The notes: generated from the sequence alone by a model not told the origin. A stretch of DNA of 64,000 bases from Streptomyces atratus (GCF_014648655.1 NZ_BMRN01000007.1:248001-312000); one strand, 5' to 3'; counted from the stretch's first letter, positions 1 to 8,236 are shown. Translations and numbers: made by a program.

Positions 1-1016
1 ACCCCGTCGATCTTGACCGTCTGCCCCGACACGTGTTTCACGTACACCCGCATGAGGAACGTCCGGGTGCCGCACGCCGAGTCGATGGGGATACCGGAAA
101 GCGCGGAGTAGCCGACCGAATGATGCGCGTCGTCGGTGACAGTCCGGCGAGCTGAGGTGCTGTGCGTACGGCAGGCGTGACCGGTCGTGTCGAGCTGGAT
201 GAACTCGAAGCGCGTGTCCACGACCGCGTTCTGGCCGCGCGGGTACGCCTGCATCGCCTCGGAGCAGGAGGCGGTTCCCTGGTAGCACGTGGTCAGTTCC
301 ACATTCGCCCTGGCTGAGACGGTGACCGCGCTCGGGTGGGCCTGCCACTGCTGGACCGGGGTCCCGTCGTCGTAGAAGACCCAAGCGTCCCGGCGGGCCG
401 GTCCGCCGCCGACATAGGTGCAGGCGCCGGAGGGGTCTGCGCTCTCGCACGCGGGGTTCTGCCACCAGCGCGCGCCGGTCTGGTCGGTGTCGTCGGCCTC
501 CAGCCAGGTGCTTCCCGCGACTGCGGTCAGATGGTATGTGCCCGGCAGGGACGAGTAGGCCGTGCCCTGGAGCACGCAGGTGTAGGCGCCTGCCGTCGGC
601 GCGCTGAGGAGCAGGTCTGCGTAGAGCGGCAGATGACCCGGAATCGCGTACGTAGTGGTGTCGCTGCCCTCGTGATTGCGCGCCGATGCCGCGACGACGG
701 GCACTGTGGCCCCCGCCGCGTTGATGCACCTGACGCGCAGGGTGAGGCCGACAATGCCGGTCGTGGTGCTGGTGGCTTCCAGCCGCCCGCGCAGGTGCCG
801 TTTCTCCCCAGCGGCCAGCGTCATCGTTCGCTGGAGCAGGTCGACCGTTTCGCCTCGGGGGATGTCCCTGTCGGCAGCCAGGCTGATCCGGGTGATGGTG
901 CCGGCACCCGCAGCGCCGGTGTCGGCTGCTCCGGCCGGAGCAGTCCAAAGGGGTACCAGCACCATCGCCAGGGCGGCCATGACTGCCCTGCGGACGGCTC
1001 TCTTTGTTGTGGTCAT
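1..1016 (-). CDS. Secreted cysteine-containing protein of unknown function (3' end outside window)
   Basis: The reading frame stays open from an ATG at 1016 to the left edge, giving 338 residues without a stop, so the C-terminus is missing. An AGGGG ribosome site lies about ten bases before the ATG. The N-terminus is a Sec signal peptide: a basic start (MTTTKRAVRRAV), a hydrophobic core and an Ala-x-Ala cleavage region near residue 31. The mature part has about nine cysteines, mostly spaced as possible disulfide pairs, and many Thr/Ser residues, as in extracellular beta-rich proteins. I recognise no catalytic motif or named domain. The neighbouring gene at 1193 also encodes a small secreted protein but is separated by a terminator hairpin, so the two are probably transcribed separately. 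Confidence 0.75.
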   Translation of the reverse strand, partial: MTTTKRAVRRAVMAALAMVLVPLWTAPAGAADTGAAGAGTITRISLAADRDIPRGETVDLLQRTMTLAAGEKRHLRGRLEATSTTTGIVGLTLRVRCINAAGATVPVVAASARNHEGSDTTTYAIPGHLPLYADLLLSAPTAGAYTCVLQGTAYSSLPGTYHLTAVAGSTWLEADDTDQTGARWWQNPACESADPSGACTYVGGGPARRDAWVFYDDGTPVQQWQAHPSAVTVSARANVELTTCYQGTASCSEAMQAYPRGQNAVVDTRFEFIQLDTTGHACRTHSTSARRTVTDDAHHSVGYSALSGIPIDSACGTRTFLMRVYVKHVSGQTVKIDG

Positions 1017-1102
1017 GCGCGTATCAGCCCCTGCCGGTTCGTGGTGGCGCCCCCCGAGCGGTCGATGCGGTGGTGCTTGCCGGCCCGTCGCCGGCACCCG
1101 GG

Positions 1103-1135
1103 GCCGTGCCCCCGCGTGAACGCGGGGGGCACGGC
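1103..1135 (-). terminator. Strong intrinsic hairpin downstream of the I36 inhibitor gene
   Basis: The arms GCCGTGCCCCCGCG and CGCGGGGGGCACGGC pair around a TGAA loop with one bulged G. It lies 58 bases past the stop of the leftward gene at 1193-1582. There is no T-run, which is usual for Streptomyces terminators. Confidence 0.7.
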
Positions 1136-1192
1136 GTGGAGAGCATGCTGGGCCCAGGCGCCTGCCGGGCGTCGGCACCCGGGAGGGATGGC

Positions 1193-1582
1193 TCACGGAC
1201 GTGCGTTCCCCATACACACCAGGTCGCCATAGGCGACACCCAGGTCGGGGATGCCGATGTTGCTGCTGAAACCGCCGGCCACCAGCGTGCGCGCCACGCT
1301 GTAGGAGTTCGTATTGGCGTAGTAGTGCCAGACCTTCGCGTCCACCGAGAGGTTGTTGTCGTAGGACACGATCGAGCCGAAGGTGAAGTCTTGCGGGAAG
1401 AAACAAGAATTGGTGCTTGCGCTGGCGATGCGGTTACCTCCGAAACCGCTCTGGTCGTAGACGCAGAGCCGGTTCGCCGGGCAGGGGCCGTCGGCGGCGG
1501 CGGGCGACGCCGACGCCAGCATGCCTCCCGCCGCGAGGAGCAGTGCAGAAGCGGCGGTGGCGGTTCTGTTCTTCCACGTCAC
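1193..1582 (-). CDS. Secreted peptidase inhibitor family I36-like (beta/gamma-crystallin fold) protein
   Basis: A 129-residue secreted protein starting at GTG 1582 with a good GGAGG site seven bases upstream. A signal peptide covers about residues 1-31 (core ALLLAAGGMLAS, then SPAAA). The mature part resembles Streptomyces I36/SMPI-type proteins: CPANRLCVYDQSGFGG is the typical crystallin-fold opening (Cys, aromatic, Gly-rich turn) and a second Cys pair follows (NSCFF and LVCMG). Family members fold into Greek-key domains, and the founding member inhibits metalloproteinases. Whether this one inhibits a protease is inference. It is a single-gene unit with a hairpin terminator at 1103-1135. Confidence 0.75.
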   Translation of the reverse strand: MTWKNRTATAASALLLAAGGMLASASPAAADGPCPANRLCVYDQSGFGGNRIASASTNSCFFPQDFTFGSIVSYDNNLSVDAKVWHYYANTNSYSVARTLVAGGFSSNIGIPDLGVAYGDLVCMGNARP

Positions 1583-2119
1583 GTGGGTTCCTCCACGGGT
1601 ATGTTGCGCATACGTTCGATTACGGGGAGTGACGCTACAGTTGGATCACACAGTCAGCAATCGATTTTCGGACCATGAGTGGGGGGCAGAACTCGCCATG
1701 AACTGCGCTCTGTGCAAGGTGGGTTGCTCCGGCTGTTGCCACCGCTGTCGTTGGCTGGGGCGCGGTGACGGCCTGGCTTGATCTCTGACCTCGGGCGTCG
1801 AACGATGCGTCGTACTTGATCGCTCGGTTCGGCAACCGGCATACGCGGAAGCGGCCTTCCTCTGGACATGTGCTCCGACCAGGGCACACACGTTTGGCGC
1901 GAAGGCCGTGAGGACAAGTCTGCTGCATCGCGATAATCGCCACCGTCACGGCCCGGCGGCTGCGCGATTCCGCTTGAGCGACTGATCACTGCGGGGCAGT
2001 AGCAGACCGGTGACCCGGACATCCTCGTCATCGCGGACGTTACGACGCGATCCGTCTCGCGGTCCTGCTCAAAACCGGGCACATCCGCCCCAGGCCGCCT
2101 GCCCGGCCCGAGAAGTCAA
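1583..2119. other. 537-bp interval without a supportable gene
   Basis: Every frame here is short or has poor codon usage, and local GC is lower than in the flanking genes. The right side around 2035-2090 reads YDAIRLAVLLKTGHIRPR on the plus strand, which looks like a protein fragment but has no start or continuation. The left end should hold the promoter of the I36-like gene. The rest may be decayed coding sequence. Confidence 0.4.
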
Positions 2120-2329
2120 CTACTTGGCACAGGCCCTGGCCGCGTGTCGCACGAAGTGCGTCCAGCCGGTACGGGTGAGTGTCAGGTGAGGGAGGGAGGT
2201 GTCCTTCGAGTCGCGGACGAGAACCGCGTGCTCGATGGTGGCGATCTCCACGCACTCGCCGCCGTCGCCGGCGCTGTAGGTGCTCTTGGACCAGATGAGC
2301 CCAGGGGCCGCGTCGTGTTCGATGTTCAT
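2120..2329 (-). CDS. DUF397 domain protein
   Basis: A 69-residue DUF397 protein. The family core is clear: LIWSKSTYSAGDGGECVEIA, then a VLVRDSKD motif and a terminal W-x-x-F-V. Its ATG overlaps the stop of the upstream HTH regulator by four bases (ATGA), implying translational coupling. Streptomyces genomes carry many such pairs next to an RsbW-like ATPase gene, as at the whiJ and abaA-like loci, where the small protein is thought to work with its HTH partner in developmental or antibiotic regulation. The specific target here is unknown. Confidence 0.85.
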   Translation of the reverse strand: MNIEHDAAPGLIWSKSTYSAGDGGECVEIATIEHAVLVRDSKDTSLPHLTLTRTGWTHFVRHAARACAK

Positions 2330-3183
2330 CGCTCTCCCAGCAACTTCTCAATCAGCGCCAGGGACTCGTGGGGGCTGAGGGCCTGGCCGCGAATGCTTCC
2401 GTACCGTGCGGCCAGGATACGTACTTCCTCCGCGTCGGTGATCAGCCGGTTCACGCTCTGAACCTCGACGTAGGCGAGTTGCTGTCGTCCTTTGGGAGTG
2501 AGCAGGATGAATGGGCCTTCCAATGCGGTGTGGTCTTCGCAGTCCATCGGGAGCACCTGGATCGTGGTGCTGCGCAGCCGGGCGAGGTGCTGCAAGTGCT
2601 TCAGCTGTCCTTGGCGTACCTCCTGCCCACCCACGGCCCTGCAGAGCACGGACTCGTCGATGACCGCGCTGACCATGGGGGTTGGCCACGTGGTGAGGAC
2701 TTCCTGACGTGCGAGCCGAGCCGTGACGCGTTGCTCGATCGTGGCTTCATCGAGCGGGGGCTGGCGCGACGCAAACGTCGTCCTCGCGTAAGCCTCCGTT
2801 TGCAGAAGTCCAGGAAAGGTCAGCGTGCTGAAGAAGCTGATCTCGACCGCATCCGCCTCCAGCTTCGCATAGTTCCGGAACCACGCCGGATGCCTCACCC
2901 GGGCCCGCGCCTTCGCCCGCGCCACCTCCTCCTTCGCCGCCCTCAGTAGCCCGCCCGCCTCCAACAGGTCATCCGCCGCGTCCAGAAACTCCGACTGCGG
3001 CGTCCTGCGCCCCCGTTCCAGCGACCGGATCAGGTCCTCGCTGTACCCGAGCCGGTCACCCACTTCCCGCTGGGTGAGGCCGGCCCGCTCCCGTAGCAGC
3101 CGGAGCTGGCTGCCGATCACGCGGAACAGGTCCGCGGCCTCCTCCGAGTCGTCGTCGCCACCGATCGCACCGTCCAGCTCCAT
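2326..3183 (-). CDS. XRE-family HTH regulator with DUF5753 domain (WhiJ-like)
   Basis: Chosen start ATG 3183 gives 285 residues; an AAGG site is just upstream, and two longer in-frame starts (3204, 3273) lack one. An HTH_31/XRE domain lies at about residues 20-75 (RLLRERAGLTQREVGDRLGY, then DLIRSLERGRRTP). The rest is DUF5753, recognised by FPGLLQTEAYAR, a VLTTW-type segment, the SVLCRAVGG region and the DCEDHTALEGPFILL block. The downstream DUF397 gene is coupled by ATGA, and a divergent RsbW-like ATPase gene starts at 3335, so this is the classic Streptomyces triad. The intergenic region carries perfect ACCGGT-type palindromes, likely its own operators. Confidence 0.9.
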   Translation of the reverse strand: MELDGAIGGDDDSEEAADLFRVIGSQLRLLRERAGLTQREVGDRLGYSEDLIRSLERGRRTPQSEFLDAADDLLEAGGLLRAAKEEVARAKARARVRHPAWFRNYAKLEADAVEISFFSTLTFPGLLQTEAYARTTFASRQPPLDEATIEQRVTARLARQEVLTTWPTPMVSAVIDESVLCRAVGGQEVRQGQLKHLQHLARLRSTTIQVLPMDCEDHTALEGPFILLTPKGRQQLAYVEVQSVNRLITDAEEVRILAARYGSIRGQALSPHESLALIEKLLGER

Positions 3184-3230
3184 CGCTGCCCGCCTTCGTT
3201 CCATGGGGCCGACCGTGTTCGTCGTCCCGG

Positions 3231-3283
3231 TACGGGGGACAACCGGTACCGGTCGCCGTAAGTACCGGTACACGCACGCTACG
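3231..3283. promoter_or_regulatory. Palindromic operator cluster in the divergent promoter region
   Basis: The 151-bp gap between the HTH regulator and the ATPase gene contains a perfect 12-bp palindrome ACCGGTACCGGT (3242-3253) and a perfect 10-bp palindrome GTACCGGTAC (3262-3271), 19 bp centre to centre. Partial copies flank them (CCCGGTACGGG near 3227-3237 and ACGTACC near 3281). The position fits autoregulation by the HTH-DUF5753 protein; binding itself is inferred. Confidence 0.6.
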
Positions 3284-3334
3284 TACCGCTGTCGTTGCTG
3301 GTCGGCGTACGGTCACTCGGCCACGCTGAGTGGT

Positions 3335-3817
3335 GTGACGAGCGAATCCGCAGAGATCGAAATTCCGCAACCGGCAACTTCCGCACCGCAGTTCACACAG
3401 CTGTTCAGTGCTACCCGCCGAGGTGCCCGCCTGGCTCGCCTGCTGGCCGTGGAGCAACTGGTGGCATGGGGGTGGCCGCGTGACGGCGAGCGCATCGACG
3501 CGGCCGCGCTCGTCGTCGCCGAACTGGCGACGAACGCGGTCACGCACGGGCGGCTGGACGGGCGGGGCTTCCGGCTCGGGCTTGCTCTCCTCCCGAGCGG
3601 ACGGCTGCGGATCGAGGTCACGGACCCGCGCGGCGAACACCTCCCCGCCGCGTCCCGGGAAGCCGTTGAAGGAGGCCGGGGGCTGGTCATCGTCGATGCC
3701 CTTGCGGCGGACTGGGGCGTACATCCGTACCCGCCGTCCGGCAAGACGGTATGGGCAGAGGTCTCCGCGGCGCGAACAGGCGTCGGGCATCCGGCATCGG
3801 GCGGCACCTGTCAGTGA
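3335..3817 (+). CDS. RsbW-like ATP-binding regulatory protein (anti-sigma factor/HATPase family)
   Basis: GTG at 3335 gives 160 residues and is the start that fits the family length; the upstream frame continues but would cover the divergent promoter. The GHKL ATPase fold is visible: N-box AALVVAELATNAVTHG, where the Asn contacts Mg-ATP, the G1 box EVTDPRGEHLP, and the G2 box EGGRGLVIVDALAADWG. Proteins of this type bind and inhibit sigma or anti-anti-sigma factors. Here it forms the divergent third member of the triad with the DUF5753 and DUF397 genes, so partnership with them is likely, though the sigma target is unknown. Confidence 0.85.
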   Translation: MTSESAEIEIPQPATSAPQFTQLFSATRRGARLARLLAVEQLVAWGWPRDGERIDAAALVVAELATNAVTHGRLDGRGFRLGLALLPSGRLRIEVTDPRGEHLPAASREAVEGGRGLVIVDALAADWGVHPYPPSGKTVWAEVSAARTGVGHPASGGTCQ

Positions 3818-4475
3818 TTGCGCACCCCGCCCCGGCAACCAACGGGCCCCGGGCGGCGAGTGAGTGCACCCGTACCTCGGCGTACTGGGAAAGGCGCCCA
3901 TGGTCTGCCGATGAACGTCAAAGGCTTGCATGTTCCGTGGAGGGTCCGGCGATTTTCGGCCTCGATGGTGCAGTGAAGGACGTGACGGCGATCTGGAGCT
4001 GTCGGGCAGCCGCAGATTCCGGAAAAGCGACCCGCGGGGGCGCCATGCGGCCCGTGTGCTGCTTCCTCCGGGGCCTGTTCGCCGATCGGTCGGGCGGGGG
4101 TGAGGACCGCGTCGGCCAGCTCGAAAACCATGATCCGATACCAGGCATACCAGGCCAACAGCACCGGCTCTCCGGGGGCGATTTTTGGCGCACGATGTGC
4201 CACCGCGCAGTGCGGTGTACTACTAGATTGCCCAACGGCACCACGTGGCCGACTATGACATGCCCCTGTCGTTCATCTGCTGATGTTCTGACAGTCAGTC
4301 ACCATGCGTGGAATTCCCGGTGAAAGCCGAGTCCAGGCAGGCTGTCGGTCCGCACCACCGCGCCCGGCCGGGCTGACAGGGCTGGACGGTCGCGGCTTTC
4401 GCGGTATTTCCTGACCCGATCCGGTTGTCCGGGGACACCCCCCATGGGGCCGGCCGAGAGTATGAGGCACGTTCT
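3818..4475. other. 658-bp interval without a supportable gene
   Basis: I find no complete gene. A leftward open frame from 4203 begins with protein-like sequence (EPVLLAWYAWYRIMVFELAD) but turns to low-complexity, codon-poor sequence within about 60 codons and has no ribosome site. The segment 4190-4320 is AT-richer than its surroundings. The last 50 bases hold the ribosome site of the lipoprotein gene. Confidence 0.4.
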
Positions 4476-6068
4476 GTGAAGGTTCGTACGAGGCGGTCGA
4501 GCGCTCTGATTGCCGGGGGATTGGCAGGGGTGCTGCTGACGGGTTGCGGCTCCCAGGGTGAGATCTGGCCCTTCGACGAGGACAAGGGGAGAATGGTCGT
4601 CGGGATGTCCGACGGCATCCTTGCGACGGATCCGGCGGCGGGGTACGACCCAGGGTCCTGGCTGCTGTTCAACAACGTCTTCCAGTCCTTGATGAGCTTC
4701 CCGCCCGGGAGTTCCACCCCTGTGCCGGAGGCCGCCGAGGAGTGTCATTTCTCGGACGGCAGCAAGACCTACACCTGCACTCTTCGTAGCGGGTTGAAGT
4801 TCAGCAACGGCAACAGCCTCACCTCGGCGGACGTCAAATACTCCTTCGACCGGGCGATCGGGATCAACGACCCGGCGGGACCGGCACCGCTGCTCTCCAC
4901 CATCTCGTCGATCAGCACCCCGAGCGAGAAGACCGTCGTCTTCCACCTCAAGGTGCCCGACGCGATATTTCCCAGCAAGATCGCATCGGGTGCCGGTTCC
5001 ATCGTGGACCGTCACGTCTATCCCAAGGACAGGCTGCTCAAGGGCGGAAAAACGGTTGGCTCCGGTCCCTACATGCTGGACTCCATCAGCAAGTCGAAGG
5101 CCGTCTTCTCGGTCTACTCCGGCTACCACGGAACCGCCGAGGTGAAGAACTCCGGCGTGACGCTGCGACTTTTCCAGGGAGACCAGCAGGCCCTCCAATC
5201 CTCCCTGGAGAAGGGCGAGGTCGACATCGCATACCGTGGCCTCACCGCCAAGGCGATAGCCGCCCTGGATACCTCGCCCACCGCGGGGAAGGACGGCATC
5301 GACGTAGTCCAGGGCAGCAGCGCCGAGGTCCAGCACATGGTCTTCAACTTGGCCGACCCCGTGGTCGGCAAGATCGGCGTGCGCAAGGCCATCGCCTATC
5401 TCCTCGACCGCAACTCCCTGTTGAGCGAGGTCTACCAGTCCACGGCGACGCCGCTCTACTCGATCGTCCCGGTCGGCATCACCGGCCACGGCACCTCCTT
5501 CTTCGACACGTACGGCGACGGCCCGCAGCCGCAGAAGGCGAAGGATGCCCTGAGGGACTCCGGTATCACCGACAAGGTGAAGCTCACCCTCTGGTCCACC
5601 CCGAGCCGTTACGGACCCGCTACCGACGACGAGCTGCGGACCATCGCGAATCAGCTGAACAAGAGCGGACTCTTCGACGCCAGGATGGAGACGGTCCCGT
5701 TCGACCAGTATGAGAAGGACATCGCCGACGGCGTGTACGGCGTCTACGTCAAGGGCTGGGTGCCGGACTATCCCGACCCCGACAACTTCACCCAGCCGTT
5801 CTTCGGCAAGGGCAACGTCCTGTCGAACAATTATGAGAACCGCGAGATAACCGATCGGATCATCCCGCAGACCTCGTCCATGACCGACCGCGCGAGCACC
5901 CGGCAGAAGTTCATCGAGCTGCAGGACATCGTGGCGCGCGAGCTGCCGCTCCTGCCGCTCTGGCAGGGAAAGCAGTACGCGGTCGCCCACGAGAACGTCC
6001 GAGGCCTTCAGAATTGCCTGGACACATCGACTGTCTTCCGGTTCTGGGAACTCAACACCGCGTATTAG
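4476..6068 (+). CDS. ABC transporter substrate-binding lipoprotein, family 5 (peptide/nickel type)
   Basis: GTG 4476 follows a GAGG site by about ten bases and begins a lipoprotein signal: basic VKVRTRRSS, hydrophobic stretch, lipobox LLTGC, with the acylated Cys near residue 22. The 530-residue length and fold match SBP_bac_5 oligopeptide-binding proteins. Typical blocks are CTLRSGLKFSNGNSLTSADV, SFDRAIGI, GSGPYML, IAYLLDRNSLL and a C-terminal VKGWVPDYPDPDNFTQPFF. Such proteins feed DppBCDF/OppABCDF permeases, but no permease or ATPase gene lies within the window, so it must share a remote transporter or act as a sensor. Its left flank is an empty stretch and its right flank a deletion scar. 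Confidence 0.9.
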   Translation: MKVRTRRSSALIAGGLAGVLLTGCGSQGEIWPFDEDKGRMVVGMSDGILATDPAAGYDPGSWLLFNNVFQSLMSFPPGSSTPVPEAAEECHFSDGSKTYTCTLRSGLKFSNGNSLTSADVKYSFDRAIGINDPAGPAPLLSTISSISTPSEKTVVFHLKVPDAIFPSKIASGAGSIVDRHVYPKDRLLKGGKTVGSGPYMLDSISKSKAVFSVYSGYHGTAEVKNSGVTLRLFQGDQQALQSSLEKGEVDIAYRGLTAKAIAALDTSPTAGKDGIDVVQGSSAEVQHMVFNLADPVVGKIGVRKAIAYLLDRNSLLSEVYQSTATPLYSIVPVGITGHGTSFFDTYGDGPQPQKAKDALRDSGITDKVKLTLWSTPSRYGPATDDELRTIANQLNKSGLFDARMETVPFDQYEKDIADGVYGVYVKGWVPDYPDPDNFTQPFFGKGNVLSNNYENREITDRIIPQTSSMTDRASTRQKFIELQDIVARELPLLPLWQGKQYAVAHENVRGLQNCLDTSTVFRFWELNTAY

Positions 6069-6125
6069 CGGAGGCTGTGTTCTGCGGGGTCCGCTCGTCG
6101 GGCTGTTCTCGCCGCTCCCGGCAAC

Positions 6126-6345
6126 TCAGTCGCTGCCCCTCGACGAGGCGGTCGGCCCGCCGCCCGGCAGCCGGGTCGTTGCCAGTGCCGTCAGCGTCAG
6201 CAGTGCGGCGCTGACGGCCAGGCTCGTCGCAGGCCGTCCTCGAAGCCGGTCGCGACCAGGGCGCCGAACGCCGCCACGCCCAGGCCGCCAGAGACCTGGC
6301 GGGCGGCGTTCAGGACGCCTGCGGCGACACCGGCCCGGTCCGTCG
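6126..6345 (-). pseudogene. 3' remnant of an MFS (DHA2-type) efflux transporter gene
   Basis: Read leftward from about 6345, the translation PTDRAGVAAGVLNAARQVSG then GLGVAAFGALVATGFEDGLR is the start of the last transmembrane pair of EmrB/QacA-type transporters. Near 6230 the frame breaks by one base; in the shifted frame it continues as TSLAVSAALLTLTALATTRL and a natural end at TGA 6126-6128. The first ~85% of the gene is missing. It abuts, back to back, the 3' remnant of an AraC regulator on the other strand, so the original divergent pair lost both 5' parts and the shared promoter. Confidence 0.8.
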
Positions 6346-6511
6346 GCACGGCACCACCCTGCCCATGGACCGGGTCGCCCGCGCCGGCGGCCTCGGCACC
6401 GCCGACTCGATGCGCCTGCACATCCAGCGCCGCCTCGGCCTCACCCCGAGCGCGTACCGTGCCTCTTTCAGCAGGCTGACCGCGGTGCCGGCCGCGGCGG
6501 CCACGGTCTGA
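6346..6511 (+). pseudogene. 3' remnant of a GlxA/AraC-family regulator gene
   Basis: In frame with ATG 6365 the translation LPMDRVARAGGLGTADSMRL then HIQRRLGLTPSAYRASF is the second helix-turn-helix of an AraC/GlxA-type regulator, ending at TGA 6509-6511. The first HTH and the DJ-1/PfpI-like sensor domain are absent, and there is no ribosome site at the ATG, so it should not be functional. It touches the MFS remnant at about 6345. Confidence 0.75.
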
Positions 6512-6555
6512 TCCGGCCCGGGGCGGGTTCGGGCGTCGAGCGGCGGGGGCAGGAC

Positions 6556-7266
6556 ATGCGACGTGTGGTGCGGGGCTTCTGGGGGCCCCGGGAAGAGTCC
6601 GCCGAGGCGCTGACCCGGCGATGGAAGCTCACCCTGGACCGGCTTGCCGAGATCCTTCCGGCGGGTGGCTCGGGAGCGGTGTGGACGTGGCGGCAGATCC
6701 ATTCGTCCGGGCCCGCCACCGATCTCCTGCCGAACGAGGACTCCCTCCTCGCCGCCCTGCGCGCGGCCCGGGAAGCCGACGGCTGGTCGGACCGCGTCGG
6801 GTTCGGGCTGCGACTCGTCCTCGCGGGCGAGCAGGACTGGAAGATCGAGGTCAGCGGGAACGGGGGCGGCGCCTCGGAGTTCCTCCTCCAGTCGATGGTG
6901 ATCGGTATCGGATCGCCGGACAACGCCGAGATTCCCGACGGGAATCTCCTTGCTGTTGTCGCCGAGGCATGGGAGCCCGACTTCGGCGATGTCACCGACG
7001 ACGATGTGCTCGACGCCCTGGAGGACGATGCGGGTTTCGTGGTCGGTGAGCCCTGCGTCGGCTGGGTCGGCTTTCTCTCCCCGGCGCGCGCGGCCCTGCT
7101 GCCGGAGGGCATGAGGGCCAGGTGCAAGGAGCTCGCCGTCGGCGGCGTACTCCTCGACATCGCTCCGCGCGGTGACGTGAAGGACGTAGTGCGGGCCTAT
7201 CTGCGGTTGCGGGGAGCCGGTGCGCTGCAGCCGCTGCTGCGCCCGATGGACCGGACCGTGCTGTGA
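6556..7266 (+). CDS. Immunity 52 (Imm52)-like protein, orphan
   Basis: A 236-residue soluble, acidic protein with a GGGGGCAGG ribosome region before ATG 6556. The N-terminal VRGFWGPREESAEALTRRW and the pattern of a central beta-rich part followed by EPCVGWVGFLSPARAALLP resemble Imm52 immunity proteins of polymorphic toxin systems, which neutralise a partner toxin in the cytoplasm. No toxin gene is adjacent: the upstream side is the MFS/AraC deletion scar and the downstream side a DsbA-like gene. It may protect against toxins of neighbouring strains. The family call rests on remembered similarity and is moderate. Confidence 0.55.
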   Translation: MRRVVRGFWGPREESAEALTRRWKLTLDRLAEILPAGGSGAVWTWRQIHSSGPATDLLPNEDSLLAALRAAREADGWSDRVGFGLRLVLAGEQDWKIEVSGNGGGASEFLLQSMVIGIGSPDNAEIPDGNLLAVVAEAWEPDFGDVTDDDVLDALEDDAGFVVGEPCVGWVGFLSPARAALLPEGMRARCKELAVGGVLLDIAPRGDVKDVVRAYLRLRGAGALQPLLRPMDRTVL

Positions 7267-7318
7267 CCGCCCGGACCGGTGGGACGACCGGCCCCGCGCA
7301 ACCGGGGAATGAGGGCGT

Positions 7319-7345
7319 CCGCTCCTGCGTTGTCCACGGGAGCGG
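7319..7345 (+). terminator. Hairpin after the Imm52-like gene
   Basis: Arms CCGCTCC (7319-7325) and GGAGCGG (7339-7345) with a 13-base loop, 52 bases past the stop codon. A modest candidate only. Confidence 0.35.
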
Positions 7346-7402
7346 AGGGTGGCTCCGCGCTGCCCGAGCTGTAGTCACGAGAACACGGAGAGAAGAAGAG
7401 AC

Positions 7403-8119
7403 ATGCGCGTCGAGATCTGGAGCGACATCGCCTGCCCCTGGTGCTACATAGGGAAGGCCCGCTTCGAGAAGGGCCTGGCGGGGTTCGCCCACCGCGACGA
7501 GGTCGAGGTCGTGCACCGGTCCTTCGAGCTCGACCCCACGCATGCCAAGGGCGACACCGTGCAGGTGATCGACATGCTGGCGCAGAAGTACGGGCGCACC
7601 CGCGAAGAGGCGAAGGCCATGGAGGCGAACGTCGCGGCCAACGCGCAGGCCGAGGGGCTCGGCTACCTCACCGAGGGCCGTGACCACGGCAACACCTTCG
7701 ACATCCACCGGCTGCTCCACCTGGCCAAGGCCCGCGGCCGCCAGGACGAGCTGCTGGGCCTCGCCTACCGGGCGAACTTCGCCGAGGAGCGTTCCGTCTT
7801 CGACGGTGACGTGCTGGTCGAGCTGGCCGTCGAGGCCGGGCTGGACGCCGACGAGGCGCGTGCCGTTCTCGCCGACCCGGAGGCGTATGCCGCCGAGGTA
7901 CGGGCCGATGAGCGCGAGGCGTCCGAGCTCGGGGCCAACGCGGTGCCGTTCTTCGTGTTCGACCGTCGGTACGGGATCTCCGGCGGCCAGCCCGCCGAGG
8001 TCTTCGCCCAGGCGCTCGAACAGGCGTGGAAGGACCGGCCGCTGACCGTGATCGGCGGGGACGCCGCGGCGTGCGACGCCGACGGTGCCTGCGAGGTCCC
8101 GCAGACCGGCAGCGCCTGA
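7403..8119 (+). CDS. DsbA family oxidoreductase (FrnE-like)
   Basis: ATG 7403 sits seven bases after AGAAGAAGAG; the 54-base in-frame upstream extension has no conserved sequence. The 238-residue protein has a thioredoxin-like DsbA fold: the active site CPWC at residues 12-15 (SDIACPWCYIGKARFE), the helical insertion with DIHRLLHLAKARGRQDELL, and the cis-Pro loop AVPFFVFDRRYGISGGQP. FrnE-type proteins are cytoplasmic thiol-disulfide oxidoreductases linked to 2-hydroxychromene isomerase-like or polyketide chemistry and to redox stress. No signal peptide. It is monocistronic between hairpins and unrelated genes. Confidence 0.9.
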   Translation: MRVEIWSDIACPWCYIGKARFEKGLAGFAHRDEVEVVHRSFELDPTHAKGDTVQVIDMLAQKYGRTREEAKAMEANVAANAQAEGLGYLTEGRDHGNTFDIHRLLHLAKARGRQDELLGLAYRANFAEERSVFDGDVLVELAVEAGLDADEARAVLADPEAYAAEVRADEREASELGANAVPFFVFDRRYGISGGQPAEVFAQALEQAWKDRPLTVIGGDAAACDADGACEVPQTGSA

Positions 8120-8236
8120 GCGGCCGGGTCGCTCACCGCCCGCCTCCTCGCTGAGCTGTACACATAAGCACCGCTTGGGCATACCCCTCAGATTTTGGTA
8201 ATTGACGGTGGGTCACAGGGGCTTCAGGCTGGGCGC

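Noticed and set aside
1103..1135. Hairpin resembling a CRISPR repeat stem
   Set aside because: The symmetry is complete and it sits just past a gene end with no second copy at 61-bp spacing, so it is a terminator.
3811..4203. 130-codon leftward frame with a protein-like beginning
   Set aside because: Only the first ~40 codons look coding; no ribosome site, no recognised family, and codon use decays. Recorded as part of the gene-free stretch.
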